64,000 bases of DNA from positions 62,001-126,000 of the forward strand of contig JAHBTW010000003.1 of assembly GCA_019638385.1 (NCBI GenBank), written 5' to 3'. Position numbers and translations under genes: made by a program. Positions 8,592 to 19,300 of the stretch are shown piece after piece. Each line of letters starts with the position of its first letter. Position 1 is the stretch's first letter. The stretch is from Saprospiraceae bacterium (GTDB taxonomy: Bacteria > Bacteroidota > Bacteroidia > Chitinophagales > Saprospiraceae). The notes under the pieces were generated by a model, which saw nothing but the letters and a program-made list of their open reading frames with translations, did no database searches and was not told where the DNA came from.

Positions 8592-9653
8592 TCACTGAAA
8601 GGTCCAGCCGGCCTGTTTCATAACGTTTGCGGCAGTTCCATAATGTGTGGTGAGGGTATTTAGATGAGGCTTGATTTCAAAAAAACCGCCGATTTCGTAT
8701 AAGAAATCATTGGGCAACGACATGGGGTTGATGGGAAAATCGAGCGTAGCGCCGGTAAAAGGCTGTTGCTGTTCTTCGCCGGTGAGGAACTCGAGCAGCA
8801 TCACGGCAAAGTCGCGATGGGGCGCATCCCTGACCAAACCTGCGCCGGTAACATAAAAGACGCTTTTGTCGTCTTTGTTTTTCAAAAAAATGAAGCCTAC
8901 CTTCTCGGCGGGCGCCGTAAATTCCGGGTTGCCGCTGGCCTTCATTTGCAATACGGTGTTGGCCTGTACGAGCGCCAGCGTGCCCTTGCCTTCTGCCAAT
9001 GCCTTAATGAGGTCGTATTCGCTGTCGGAAGTCACATCGGGCAGGCGGTTTTTTAATACATCGCTCACCCATTTGGCGGCAGCGGCCTCGCCTTCGGTGG
9101 CAATGAGGCCCGCTACTAAGCCGAGCGTGGAGGGCCGGTTCGGATTGCCGAGCAGCAACTGATTGCGCCAGGCCGGCGAGGCGAGATCGGAGTAATAATT
9201 GAGTTTGGAAATATCTGCTTTCCCAATGGCGACGGCCAGCCCGACGGCATTGCGGCCCAGCGCCGTCCAGTTGCCGTTGTTGTCGCGATAGCGCGAGGGC
9301 ACGTTGTCCGACATCACCTGCGTGGAAAAAGGTTGCAACACATCCGCCAGGCGGGCCTGCTCCAGATAGTAGGCGTTGGAGGCGATATACACATCGGCCT
9401 GCGCCTGCCCGGATTCTGCCTTCAGCCGGTCCAGGATAGCTTCATCGGTGTCTTTTACCACTTCCACCTGCACTCCGGTACGCGCTGTGAACTGAGTAAA
9501 CAACTGCTGGTCAACGGTATAGTTTCGGTGGGTGTAAACCCTTACCTTATTGACGTTTTGCGGCGCAGCAGCCGGGGAGGAGTTGCTTTGATTGCCACCG
9601 CAAGCGCTGATGAGCGCAGCCGCCGCGACTGCGATGAAGATTCTGTGAAGCAT
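8592..9653 (-). CDS. FbpA/FutA-like substrate-binding lipoprotein with altered metal site
   Basis: A 353-aa periplasmic-binding-protein-fold lipoprotein. The lipobox LISAC gives a lipidated Cys18. The start KVRVYTHRNYTVDQQLF and the later YVTGAGLVRDAPHRDFAVMLLEFL match ferric-iron ABC transporter binding proteins (FbpA, FutA, IdiA). In that family two adjacent Tyr, usually within NTYY or NSYY, bind Fe(III). The matching stretch here reads LALVQANTVLQM (about residues 227-236) and has no Tyr. The terminal NYEYPV motif is also changed, to TLDFPI. Iron may be bound differently or the ligand may be something else. No permease or ATPase gene is near; the downstream neighbour is an M1 peptidase. 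Confidence 0.82.
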   Translation of the reverse strand: MLHRIFIAVAAAALISACGGNQSNSSPAAAPQNVNKVRVYTHRNYTVDQQLFTQFTARTGVQVEVVKDTDEAILDRLKAESGQAQADVYIASNAYYLEQARLADVLQPFSTQVMSDNVPSRYRDNNGNWTALGRNAVGLAVAIGKADISKLNYYSDLASPAWRNQLLLGNPNRPSTLGLVAGLIATEGEAAAAKWVSDVLKNRLPDVTSDSEYDLIKALAEGKGTLALVQANTVLQMKASGNPEFTAPAEKVGFIFLKNKDDKSVFYVTGAGLVRDAPHRDFAVMLLEFLTGEEQQQPFTGATLDFPINPMSLPNDFLYEIGGFFEIKPHLNTLTTHYGTAANVMKQAGWTFQ

Positions 9654-9715
9654 AGATGGTGCATTTATTCCGGCAGCAAAATTGGGTATTTTTTTTGGGA
9701 TTCCGGGCCTCCTGT

Positions 9716-9769
9716 ACCGGCGAGCCAGAGCAATCGCATATAAACCTGCGATTGCCCTGACCGGCGAGC
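9716..9769. repeat. Hairpin flanked by a 10-bp direct repeat; possible terminator
   Basis: ACCGGCGAGC occurs at 9716-9725 and again at 9760-9769. Exactly between the copies lies a hairpin with 13-base arms (9726-9738 and 9747-9759, one G-T pair on the minus-strand transcript) and an 8-base loop. The right copy can also pair with TCGCCGG at 9774-9780. It sits just after the FkbM stop codon, so it can end that transcript, but there is no T run. Confidence 0.5.
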
Positions 9770-9770
9770 T

Positions 9771-10688
9771 TCAGTCGCCGGAGGTATTCACAAACACAAA
9801 ATTCTCAGAATCCAGCCCCGATTCTATCATATAGGCATCCAAATCTTCACAGCACTGGAGGCGGCCCTCCTGATCGGGGACGTGCGCAGCAAAACCTTTC
9901 GCACGCAACCACTCCGCAGCCCGGTGATGACCGGTAGCGGCCCGCGATCCGGCCAAATATTCCATGGCAATGACGGGCGGTGCATCGCTTTGCAGCATCG
10001 CCTCCATGCCTTGCACCACTTCCCACTCGGCGCCTTCTACGTCTATCTTTACCAATCGGGGCCGGATGCCGTGTTGTGCGGCGAAAGCATCAAGCGACAG
10101 ACAGGACAGCTCTATTTTTTGGCCTTTGAGGTGGGCCGGCACGGCCTCCGGATTCATGGTGTTGTATTCGGAATAGAGTGGCGGAAATTCCCAAAATGCC
10201 GCCACGCCTTTGCTTCGGCCTATGACGATCTGCTCCACCCGGATGTTGGCAAAGGAGGCGGTGTTTTGCCGGAGTACGCGGAAATTCTGTGGCGCCGGTT
10301 CCAGGCTAAATACCTTGCCTTCCGGCCCCGTCAGGCGGGCCGCGAGCAGCGAAAAGAACCCGAAATGCGCGCCGACATCCGCTACGGTGTCGCCGGGTTG
10401 GATGTGGTTCAAAAAGAAGCGAGTCAGCCGGATTTCTGAATCGTGGGTTTTGCAGCCGAGCAGGTATAAGTCCATGCCGGCCGGCAGGGCTACGCTCATT
10501 TCGGTGTCGAAAAAAGTATGGCAGCGGCGCAGGAGAGATTTCCCCGTAAGGGGATACAGCGCATATCGGAATGCCACTGCACCGAGGTACCGCAGTGGCT
10601 GATGCAGCAGGCGGCCGAGCTTCGATCCGGTTGCTAAGCGGGTTGCCCGGTCGAGCGCTGCGCTCCATTGTTTTTGTTGGTCGTTCAC
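9771..10688 (-). CDS. FkbM family SAM-dependent methyltransferase
   Basis: A 305-aa methyltransferase of the FkbM family, which often O-methylates sugars in surface glycans. The SAM-binding fold is clear: VADVGAHFGFFSLLAARL (motif I), KVFSLEPAPQNFRVL (acidic end of strand 2), and the family signature KIDVEGAEWEVVQGM. The start is a GTG at 10688 that overlaps the stop of the O-antigen ligase gene as GTGA, which implies translational coupling. Its partner is therefore probably a glycan made or polymerised by that ligase. No signal peptide or membrane segment; cytoplasmic. Confidence 0.9.
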   Translation of the reverse strand: MNDQQKQWSAALDRATRLATGSKLGRLLHQPLRYLGAVAFRYALYPLTGKSLLRRCHTFFDTEMSVALPAGMDLYLLGCKTHDSEIRLTRFFLNHIQPGDTVADVGAHFGFFSLLAARLTGPEGKVFSLEPAPQNFRVLRQNTASFANIRVEQIVIGRSKGVAAFWEFPPLYSEYNTMNPEAVPAHLKGQKIELSCLSLDAFAAQHGIRPRLVKIDVEGAEWEVVQGMEAMLQSDAPPVIAMEYLAGSRAATGHHRAAEWLRAKGFAAHVPDQEGRLQCCEDLDAYMIESGLDSENFVFVNTSGD

Positions 10689-12145
10689 GGGGTCGGGTCG
10701 GGTTTTCGCCGCGCTGCTATGTCCATGTTGACGAGCATCGCCATGATGAGGAAAAAGAAAGAACCGATTTTATCGGTTTCGATGAGGTCGTTGATGATGC
10801 ACAGGATGAGGATGGTGGTAAAAGACAGCAGGAGCATCATCACCGCTTGCCGGCTGTGCTTGTCGGAGAGCCGGTGGTAGAGATTTTCACCGTAGAGGAG
10901 CAATGCAAAGGAGGGCAGCAGGAAGAAAAGCAAGCCGGGCAGACCTTGTTCCACGGCAATCATCAGATAGTAGCAATGTATGCCGGAGCGCTCCGGGTTG
11001 TGGCTCACATAAGTGCGAAACCCGGAGACAGTATAAGCCTTGTATTGTTCCAAAAAATTGCCCGGTCCGAACCCGGCCAGAGGGCGTTCGCTCACCATGT
11101 TGAACCCCGCCACCCAGCGGTAAAAGCGCTCCATGGTGGAAATATCTTCTCCCTGAGCAGTGGCTTCCAGCAGGTTGTCAAATCGGGTGTGCGAAATGGT
11201 GCGCTCGTAATCGGGGGCATAGTCCAAATAAGTATTCTGCGACGACATCCAGCCGATAGCGCCGGTGACAACCACGACCGACAGAATCAGCGCAACTTTC
11301 ACCAATCGGAGGCGGACGACGAAATAGACCCCCACCGAGAGAAACACCGCCAGAATAGCTGCCCGCGTAAAAGACAATTGTATAGCCACAAACAGCACGG
11401 CAAGCGCTCCGGCCAACACCCAGCGTTGCCAACTCCCCTTCGGGTACCATTGTCGTACAAACCATACGAACGGAAAAAAAACCGCCATAATAGCCGCGTA
11501 AGATACATGGTTGCGGTAAAACGGGCTGAGGACTCTATAAACCGATTCAAAGGAAAATCCGTGGCCGGCGTGCCGCGCCAGAACGATGAGTACTGTGGCA
11601 ATCAGCGAAGCGAAGATCAACCAAAAGAAACGCCGTATTTCCCGCTCGCCCCGCAGCACATACCCGGCGAGGAAATAGAACGTGATGAGGTACCACGACT
11701 TGGCCAGAAAAAACTTGAGCGAGATGACCGGATTGCCGGAGTTGAGCAGGGGCACGATCGTCCAACCCCAATGCAACAACAATAATAGCGTGACCGGATG
11801 CAACAAGAACTCTTTTTGCAAGGCATCGCTGTGTCGGAGCGCATACACGACAAACACCAGCATAAGGCCCACTATGAGCGGCTCGGTGGGCAGGTCGGTG
11901 CCGAATCCGTTGGGGAAAACCCATTCCGTGGAAAGCGGAAGGCAAAAGAGCATCAGATAAAATACCTTGCGAAAATCAACGAGGGTGAGGTAGCCCAGTA
12001 ACACCGCTGCCGGAGCGGCAGCGAGGAGCCATTCCTCTGTGTAAAGCGCGCCCAACAAGCTCAGCAGCGTAACGGCTGCAAAAACAATAAAAAGCACCTG
12101 CTCTGTTCGGAGGGTGTGAAGCGTTGGCGCGTACCGGCGAATCAT
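10685..12145 (-). CDS. O-antigen ligase / polymerase family membrane protein
   Basis: A 486-aa polytopic membrane protein of the Wzy_C/WaaL group, which joins or polymerises lipid-linked glycans on the periplasmic side. I see about ten hydrophobic segments (VLFIVFAAVTLLSLLGALY, AAVLLGYLTLV and so on) and a long periplasmic loop between residues 300 and 390. That loop carries RFYRWVAGFNMVSERPLAGFGPGNF and SHNPERSGIHCYYLMIAVEQG, which correspond to the conserved Wzy_C region (G-x-G and H residues). Its stop overlaps the FkbM start, and the amidase gene ends 16 bases upstream of it. Confidence 0.9.
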   Translation of the reverse strand: MIRRYAPTLHTLRTEQVLFIVFAAVTLLSLLGALYTEEWLLAAAPAAVLLGYLTLVDFRKVFYLMLFCLPLSTEWVFPNGFGTDLPTEPLIVGLMLVFVVYALRHSDALQKEFLLHPVTLLLLLHWGWTIVPLLNSGNPVISLKFFLAKSWYLITFYFLAGYVLRGEREIRRFFWLIFASLIATVLIVLARHAGHGFSFESVYRVLSPFYRNHVSYAAIMAVFFPFVWFVRQWYPKGSWQRWVLAGALAVLFVAIQLSFTRAAILAVFLSVGVYFVVRLRLVKVALILSVVVVTGAIGWMSSQNTYLDYAPDYERTISHTRFDNLLEATAQGEDISTMERFYRWVAGFNMVSERPLAGFGPGNFLEQYKAYTVSGFRTYVSHNPERSGIHCYYLMIAVEQGLPGLLFFLLPSFALLLYGENLYHRLSDKHSRQAVMMLLLSFTTILILCIINDLIETDKIGSFFFLIMAMLVNMDIAARRKPDPTP

Positions 12146-12161
12146 GGAAGGTGTGCCGGTT

Positions 12162-13154
<993 letters not shown>

Positions 13155-13184
13155 AATGTTGCGGTTTTTGATCGGGCAATAAAA

Positions 13185-14954
13185 CTACTTTTTATTTGCC
13201 GATGAGAAAATGCGATTCCAGTTGATGCCTTTGCGGAAGTTGCCTTCACGGGTAGAGAACCATATAAAGAGCGGCTTGCCAACGATGTGATCTTCAGGCA
13301 CATAGCCCCACACGCGGGCATCTTCGGAGTTGTGGCGATTGTCGCCCATCATCCAGTAGTAGTTCTGTTGGAAAGTGTAGGTGTCGGCGGGTTTGCCGTT
13401 GATGATAAACTGGCCGTCTTTTTCTTCGAGGGTATTGCCTTCATATACCGAAATGATACGGCGGTAAAACGCAATGCTCACCGGATCGAGCTGCACCGTA
13501 GCGCCTTTGGCAGGCACATACAGCGGGCCGTAGTCGTCCACCGTCCAGTCGGGGTGGTTGGCGGCATCGTGCGGGAAGAGGCGTCCGGCGTCGAGGACGA
13601 ACGGATTGACCTGCAAGGCGGTATCCTCCTTTATTTTGGCTACCTCATTGTCGGTGAGATACATGAGGTAGGAGTTGGCGCCGATGCTTTGGGTGAGATT
13701 GGCGTTGTCAATACCGGCAGCGGCGAACCCGGTCGGGTCGTAATTAGGCGGAGTGGTGACAAAAAATCGCTTGCAGGGCGCCGCCTCGATGGAGGGGTCC
13801 AATTGCCGGATTTTTTCCACTTGTTCTTTGTTCAGAATCACCAACAGGGAGTTGCTGTTGGGGTCTTTTTTCAACACGTCTTCCTGCGAAATACCCCACT
13901 TGGCAAAACTCTTGTCGTTGAACGGCCCATTGGGGGAGCGCAGGTGGTGGATGTATTGCACAAAGCGCAGTTCTTCCCCCGGCTTCCCGTTAACATACAA
14001 CTGTCGGTTGATAATTTGTATCGAATCGCCGGGCATGGCCACGCAGCGCTTGATGTAGTGATCCATTTTATCCATCGGACGCACCACGAGCTTTTTCTGG
14101 CGGGCAGTGATGGCCTGATTGTCGGGTTGCGGCAAGCCGCCCCGTTTGTAGTCATAAATGCTCCAGGTACGGTGGGGGAACACAAACACGCTGTCGCCTT
14201 CGGGATAGTTGAACACAACGGGGTCGTTGCGGTCTAATGTTTCCAATGCGGGCAATCGCTTGTATTTCAGACTGGGTTTTTTGAGATACGATTCGCCGCC
14301 CACTACCGGAACGCGATTGTGCAGCAGCGGCAGCATAGCGATGGTTTGCGGCATGCGAATGCCGTAGTGCGCTTTGCTCACAAACAAAAAGTCGCCGGTG
14401 AGCAGCGAGCCTTCCATCGAGGAGGTGGGAATGACATACGCCTCAATGAGAAACATGCGGATGAAAGCAGCAGCAAACACAGCAAATATGATGGCCTCCG
14501 TCCATTCGCGCAGGGCCGATTTTTTGTAAGGGCTGGTATTGGTCAATTTAGTGAGCAGCTTGGCGTTGCCGTCCTTTCTGGCTTGCTCCAATTGAGCGCG
14601 GTACGCCTGCTCTTTTTGCCAGGCCGGTCCGTCGTACGTTTCTTTTTTATTAAATGCGAGATAGAGAAAGTAAAACGGCGCAAACAACACCGCCAACACG
14701 CTTTGCCAAAATCCGAGGTGCTTAAAAGAGCGCACCATGTCAATGGCTAAGCCCGAATAGGTGAAAATATTGACGATGGGAACGAGCATCCACAGAGCAT
14801 GCGTCGGCTTGCGCCCCACGGCTTTGGCCCATTCCACTATGTTCAGCCCCGGCGCCAATCCTTTCCAGGCAGCGATTCCCACTTTGGGGAAAAGAAAGAA
14901 CAAACTAATGCTCAGCACTATGTACGCTAACAGCAAAAACATCCAAAATCCCAT
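13185..14954 (-). CDS. lepB: Signal peptidase I
   Basis: A 589-aa signal peptidase I, longer than the 250-330 aa usual in Proteobacteria but normal for Bacteroidota. Residues 1-100 contain three hydrophobic segments of a lineage-specific N-terminal membrane domain. A further segment at 153-172 precedes the catalytic box PTSSMEGSLL, where Ser179 is the nucleophile. The general base is Lys302 in HYIKRCVAMPGDSI. The last conserved box is GDNRHNSEDARVWG. It cleaves signal peptides of exported proteins, of which this window has many. An insertion of about 150 residues lies between the Lys box and the final box. It heads the run lepB - amidase - ligase - FkbM. Confidence 0.95.
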   Translation of the reverse strand: MGFWMFLLLAYIVLSISLFFLFPKVGIAAWKGLAPGLNIVEWAKAVGRKPTHALWMLVPIVNIFTYSGLAIDMVRSFKHLGFWQSVLAVLFAPFYFLYLAFNKKETYDGPAWQKEQAYRAQLEQARKDGNAKLLTKLTNTSPYKKSALREWTEAIIFAVFAAAFIRMFLIEAYVIPTSSMEGSLLTGDFLFVSKAHYGIRMPQTIAMLPLLHNRVPVVGGESYLKKPSLKYKRLPALETLDRNDPVVFNYPEGDSVFVFPHRTWSIYDYKRGGLPQPDNQAITARQKKLVVRPMDKMDHYIKRCVAMPGDSIQIINRQLYVNGKPGEELRFVQYIHHLRSPNGPFNDKSFAKWGISQEDVLKKDPNSNSLLVILNKEQVEKIRQLDPSIEAAPCKRFFVTTPPNYDPTGFAAAGIDNANLTQSIGANSYLMYLTDNEVAKIKEDTALQVNPFVLDAGRLFPHDAANHPDWTVDDYGPLYVPAKGATVQLDPVSIAFYRRIISVYEGNTLEEKDGQFIINGKPADTYTFQQNYYWMMGDNRHNSEDARVWGYVPEDHIVGKPLFIWFSTREGNFRKGINWNRIFSSANKK

Positions 14955-15083
14955 GAGGTAGTTAATTGATTTGCGCGTAAAGATAAGCGAAGCCGCGAAA
15001 AAGGCCGGAAAATTATTTGACGAGCGGGGGAGACAGGAGGATGGACTACACAGATTGAATATGAACCGTATGAAAGAGGTGGT

Positions 15084-15427
15084 TCATAGTAAGATGATGA
15101 TTTTTTGAATGCCCGCTTTAAAACTGGGCAGGTCGTTTTCTGTTATTTCCCAAAGCAAGACAGGATATACTTCAAAATATTGGTGAATCAAGACGTTCCT
15201 TAACCGATGATTTTACGCCAGGGCACAGTAGGGTGTTCATCCCGCAATTCGTCACTCACACGCGAAGCGGCCTCCCCGATGATCTCAAACAACTTCATGA
15301 CAGCCAATTGCAACATCGTATCTTCGGAAAAATCCTGAAGGTTTTTCCCTTTTGTGAAGCGTTCAATATCTTCCGTTGCCTCCAGTGCGTGTTGCAACCT
15401 TGCCTTATCCCCGAGCCGGTCTTTCAT
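15084..15427 (-). pseudogene. hepT: HepT-like HEPN toxin gene broken by a 1-base deletion
   Basis: DUF86/HepT family, the HEPN RNase toxin of MntA-HepT pairs. The frame from the ATG at 15427 gives 75 residues (MKDRLGDKARLQHALEAT up to VPWRKIIG) and then a TAA at 15200-15202. Reading on in the next frame restores the family ending: RNVLIHQYFEV, LLWEITENDLPSFKA, with a stop at 15084. Adding one T at about 15200 (GGTTAAGG to GGTTTAAGG) gives IIGLRNVLIHQYF and a protein of 114 aa, the normal family length. The break falls just before R-N-V-L-I-H-Q-Y, the Rx4HxY RNase motif, so the truncated product has no active site. A sequencing error is possible. Confidence 0.8.
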
Positions 15428-15701
15428 AAATCAGTTTTTTCTGTTTTTCCACATAAGGTCTGACGTACTTCGAAAGTCCTTCATCTGCAACCAAATCTAC
15501 TTTTTTACCCAGCAATTCCTCAAGGTCTAAAATCATTTGCACATAATGTAAGCCGATGGCACGGGAATGATCCAATGTCACCAATATATCCACATCACTG
15601 TTTTCGGTAGCTGTGCCATCGGCATACGAGCCAAAGAGCCAGGCCCGGATGACGGGTTGGGTGCGGAAGTAGTCGCGGATTTGTTGGGTAGGTAGCGGCA
15701 T
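15405..15701 (-). CDS. mntA: MntA-like minimal nucleotidyltransferase antitoxin
   Basis: A 98-aa minimal nucleotidyltransferase. WLFGSYADGTATENSDVDIL contains the GSx10DxD motif of the family, with both catalytic Asp present. The C-terminal half (LDLEELLGKKVDLV, then KQKKLIYERPARG) also matches MntA proteins. In studied pairs MntA inactivates the HepT toxin by adding AMP to a Tyr next to the HEPN motif. The gene overlaps the hepT start by 23 bases, the usual order and coupling. Because the partner toxin is frameshifted, this antitoxin may be a relic, or may still act on another HepT. Confidence 0.88.
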   Translation of the reverse strand: MPLPTQQIRDYFRTQPVIRAWLFGSYADGTATENSDVDILVTLDHSRAIGLHYVQMILDLEELLGKKVDLVADEGLSKYVRPYVEKQKKLIYERPARG

Positions 15702-15782
15702 GGTATGGATATTATATTTTTTTATTCATTTCTCCGGGATGCGCAGATTCTCGCACAATCTTATTTCAGGCGCAAGTTAATG

Positions 15783-15811
15783 AAAAAATAATTCGCCCCG
15801 ATATTCCGGGG
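15783..15811 (-). terminator. Possible Rho-independent terminator after the GNAT gene
   Basis: Read leftward after the stop at 15842, CCCCG-GAATAT-CGGGG (15796-15811) forms a 5-bp GC stem followed by CGAATTATTTTTTC, a T-rich tail. The stem is short, so the call is tentative. Confidence 0.45.
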
Positions 15812-15841
15812 ATTGGAACTACGGCCTACCCTCGGCAGGGG

Positions 15842-16369
15842 CTATTGTGTGCCCCTCACCGCCTTCCGCATCACCGGGTCGCGATGCACCACATCGCCCA
15901 TCTGAAAATCGGCGATGCCGAATATTTCAAAACCGCATTTTTGGTAAAAGGCGATGGCGCGATCGTTTTGCTCCCACACCTGTAGCCAAAGCCAGTGAGC
16001 GCCTGCCGCCTCGGCGAATGCCTCGCAAAACGCCATCATTTGGCGGGCCATGCCACTGCCCCAGTATTGGGCGCGCAGATAAAATCGGTTGATATAGGTA
16101 GCGGGCGCCCCGTGGAGCAGGTCGGAACTGTACCGGGGACGCAACATGATGAAACCGGCCAGGTTGGCGTTGGCATATACAAAGTAGTAATGCACCTCCG
16201 GGTCGGCCAGTTCCTTTGCTACGGCTTGCGTACTCAATGCCTGATTTAAGTAGGGTTGCATTTCCTCCATCGGAACCTGATCGGAATAGGCTTCGATGAA
16301 GGTAATGCAACTCAACTCGCTCAGCAGCGCCGCGTCGTCAGGGCCTGCTTTTACATACTCAGGCGTCAT
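15842..16369 (-). CDS. GNAT family N-acetyltransferase
   Basis: A 175-aa acetyl-CoA-dependent acyltransferase. I start it at the ATG at 16369 (MTPEYVKAGPDDAALL); the longer frame would run into the upstream gene. The strand beta-4 region (GFIMLRPRYSS), the acetyl-CoA loop RAQYWGSGMARQMM (Q/RxxGxG/A-like) and the end WEQNDRAIAFYQKCGFEIFG are all typical. The substrate is unknown. It begins 8 bases after the alpha-2-macroglobulin stop codon and is probably translated from the same mRNA. Confidence 0.88.
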   Translation of the reverse strand: MTPEYVKAGPDDAALLSELSCITFIEAYSDQVPMEEMQPYLNQALSTQAVAKELADPEVHYYFVYANANLAGFIMLRPRYSSDLLHGAPATYINRFYLRAQYWGSGMARQMMAFCEAFAEAAGAHWLWLQVWEQNDRAIAFYQKCGFEIFGIADFQMGDVVHRDPVMRKAVRGTQ

Positions 16370-16377
16370 GGCGGCTT

Positions 16378-19300
16378 TTAAGTATTTTCCGCATTGTGTA
16401 CCACTACCCACTGCCCCGGCCGGCTGGCCGAAATGGAGTTGTCGTACATGGCTTCGCATTGGGTGGCGGGCAGGTAGAATCGTCCCTGATAGGCGGCGTT
16501 CAATTGCACGCGGTAGGTTTTGCTTTCACGTTCGCGCAGTCCGAAGAAGGTATTCACCCGGTCGTCGCGCACGTCAATGTAATCGGCGCGGCTGGGCGAT
16601 GCGGCGCCTTCGATGCCGTCCATGCGGGAATTGATGATTTCCCAACCGGAGGGGAATATCTGCGCCAGCGCCAGTTCGCGGTAGGGTAGGGGCCGCTTGC
16701 CCGGATGCGTGACGCGCACCTCGGCATAGAAGTCCGTGCCTTGCGGAATGGATTTTACATCAATGGGCGTACCGTCCATTTTTTTGTAAGCAATGGCAAT
16801 ATCGAGATCGTTGGATTCGCTGCGGGTATCGCCCATGACGGGTTGTCCGCGCAGGATGAGCCGCGCAAAGAGCGGTCCTTTGGCGGTGTTTTTCACCATC
16901 ACCTCTTTTTTCGCGCCGTCCACGGGCACATCCACCTGCATCAAAGGCGTGTCGGCGCCGGCATTCACCATCGCCTTTCCGCCTACCTGATAGCTGAATT
17001 GCAACTCTTTGCTCGCGCCCGATTGGCCTACAAATTTCCCTACCGACATCAGCGCCCAGGCCACGGTTTGGGTGCCGTACCAGTTGCGGCCGCTGAGTTG
17101 TTCGGAGATGTATTTCACCAATTCTGCTGCTTCGGTTTTGTTGCCCGTAAGGAGCAGTGTTTCCAGTATGATAGCGCGGTCGCGCAAGTCGGAACCGTAG
17201 GTGTAAGACAACTCGGTGTAGGGTTGCACTTTGCGGCTGAGGTTTTTCATCACCTCTTTGGCAATTTCCGGTTTGCCGGCAACGGCATAAGCGGCGGCGA
17301 GGCTCCAGCGGACTTGCAGCGCCAGCTTGGGCGATTCGCGCAGGCGGTTCATGGCCGATAAGTCAGGCGACTTGGCCAACGCCAGTGTGTAAAGGCGATA
17401 ACTCTGGCTCAACTCATAGCTGCCCTGATTACCGAAACCGTATTCTTCCAATTTGGGATCCCATATCCGGGCCGCCTTTTTTTGAAATTTCAACCAATTG
17501 TCGAGTATGTTGTCGGGTACGCTGTAGCCCAAGGCTTTGGCTTCCAGCAGGAAATGCCCGGCGTACGAAGTGGACCATTGATCCGGCGTGCCTTCGCCGG
17601 GCCAGTACGCGAAGCCGCCGTTGGCTGTCTGAAATTTGCGCAAGCGCTCCACCGTTGCTTTGATGTTTTCGGGCACCTTTTTCTTTTGGTTGTCATTCAA
17701 CTCAATGAGCTTGCCCACATACAGTTGCGGGAAACCGCCCGAAAGCGTTTGCTCGAGACAGCCGTAAGGGTATTGCAGCAAATACTCCAAGCGCTCGCCG
17801 AGGTTGATGGGCGGAATGGACGACAGTTCCAGCACGCCGGTATTGGTGCCGATCATCCCCGCCGGCTCAAAACTCTCCTTCCATTCTTTGCCGGCTTCTA
17901 ATATTTGGGCATACACCTTGCTCATGTAAGGATTGGGGTTACGCACCTGCACCTCTATTTCCTGCGTGGCTTTTTCGCCGCCGCCTTCTGCGGTGATGAG
18001 GAACTTCGCCACCCCGGTCGTTTCGTTCACTTTTATGTCAAATTCCACTAATGCGTCGCCGGGTTTGCTAAAGGAAATGCTCTTCCGGTTCTCGCCCATC
18101 AGTTGCACCTTGCCGTTTTTGTCGCTGAGCGAAACGGTTACGTTGCTCACTTTTTTGTCCATGGCAAACACGTTCACCGGCACTTTGAGGGTTTCGCCGG
18201 GGCTGAGTACGCGCGGAACGGTGGCCAGCACCATGAGCGGTTTTTTCACAGGCGTCGTTTTTTCAGCGCTGCCGTAAGCGCCGTTGTCGGCGGCTACCAC
18301 CATCGTGCGCACCGAGCCTACATAGTTGGGCACATTGATGACGTGTTTCGCCTTTTCACCTTTTTTGAGATAAAACGGGCCTAGGTGTACCACTACCGGC
18401 TTAAAGCGCAGGGCCTGCGGTTGTGCGCCGGGCACCAGAGCGGCATCGCCGCCGATGCTGAGGATGCGCCCCAATTCGCCGCCGTGCGCGCCGAGCACCA
18501 TGTCATACACGTCCCAGGTACTGACGCCGAGGGCTTCGCGGGCATAAAAAGATTCCCAGGGCGCAGGCGTTTTGAAGCGGGTGAGGTCGAGCAGCCCGTC
18601 GTCCACCATAGCAAGGGTATAAGCCATAGGGCGGCCCTTTTCCTCTGATACTTCCACCGTCACGGCTTGTTCGGGTTTGAGTTCGGCGGGCATATTTATT
18701 TTTGGAACGAGGTGGGAGGCGGGGTCTTCTACTTGTATGGGAATGACGCCGTACATGCGTATGGGCAGGTCGTTTTTCACCTGCGCATGGGGCTGTATGA
18801 GCGTGACGTGGGCATACACAGTGGGCGCCATGGCGGCGGTTGCTTTGAAGGTGAATTTGTTGTTGCCGGCTTTGGCATCTACCCAGTAGGTCTGTATTAC
18901 TTTGGTGCCGCTTTCAATGGACACAAAGGCTTTGCCCACTTCGCCGGTGGGGATGGTGAGTTGCACGGTTTCACCCACGCTGTATTTTGGTTTGTCGGAA
19001 GAGACGGCCAGCATGGCGGCTGCGTCGCGTTTGTTTCCGGCGCCTTCGTCGTCGCCGTCCCAGGAGTAGCCGGCGTAGAAATAATCGCCGGAACAGTGCC
19101 CGGTCTCCGTATCGCAGATGCGCACCAGGTAGCGCCCCCATTGCTCCATTGTCACGCTCCACTCGGCTTCGCCGCGGTTGCCGGTAGTGAAGTCGGTGCG
19201 CATTTGGGCCTGCATATTGCCTACCGAATTGTAGCGCGACACATTGTCTTCGCCCACATCATACCACCAGTCATTAGAGAGTTTGTAAATGCCGGCGCTG

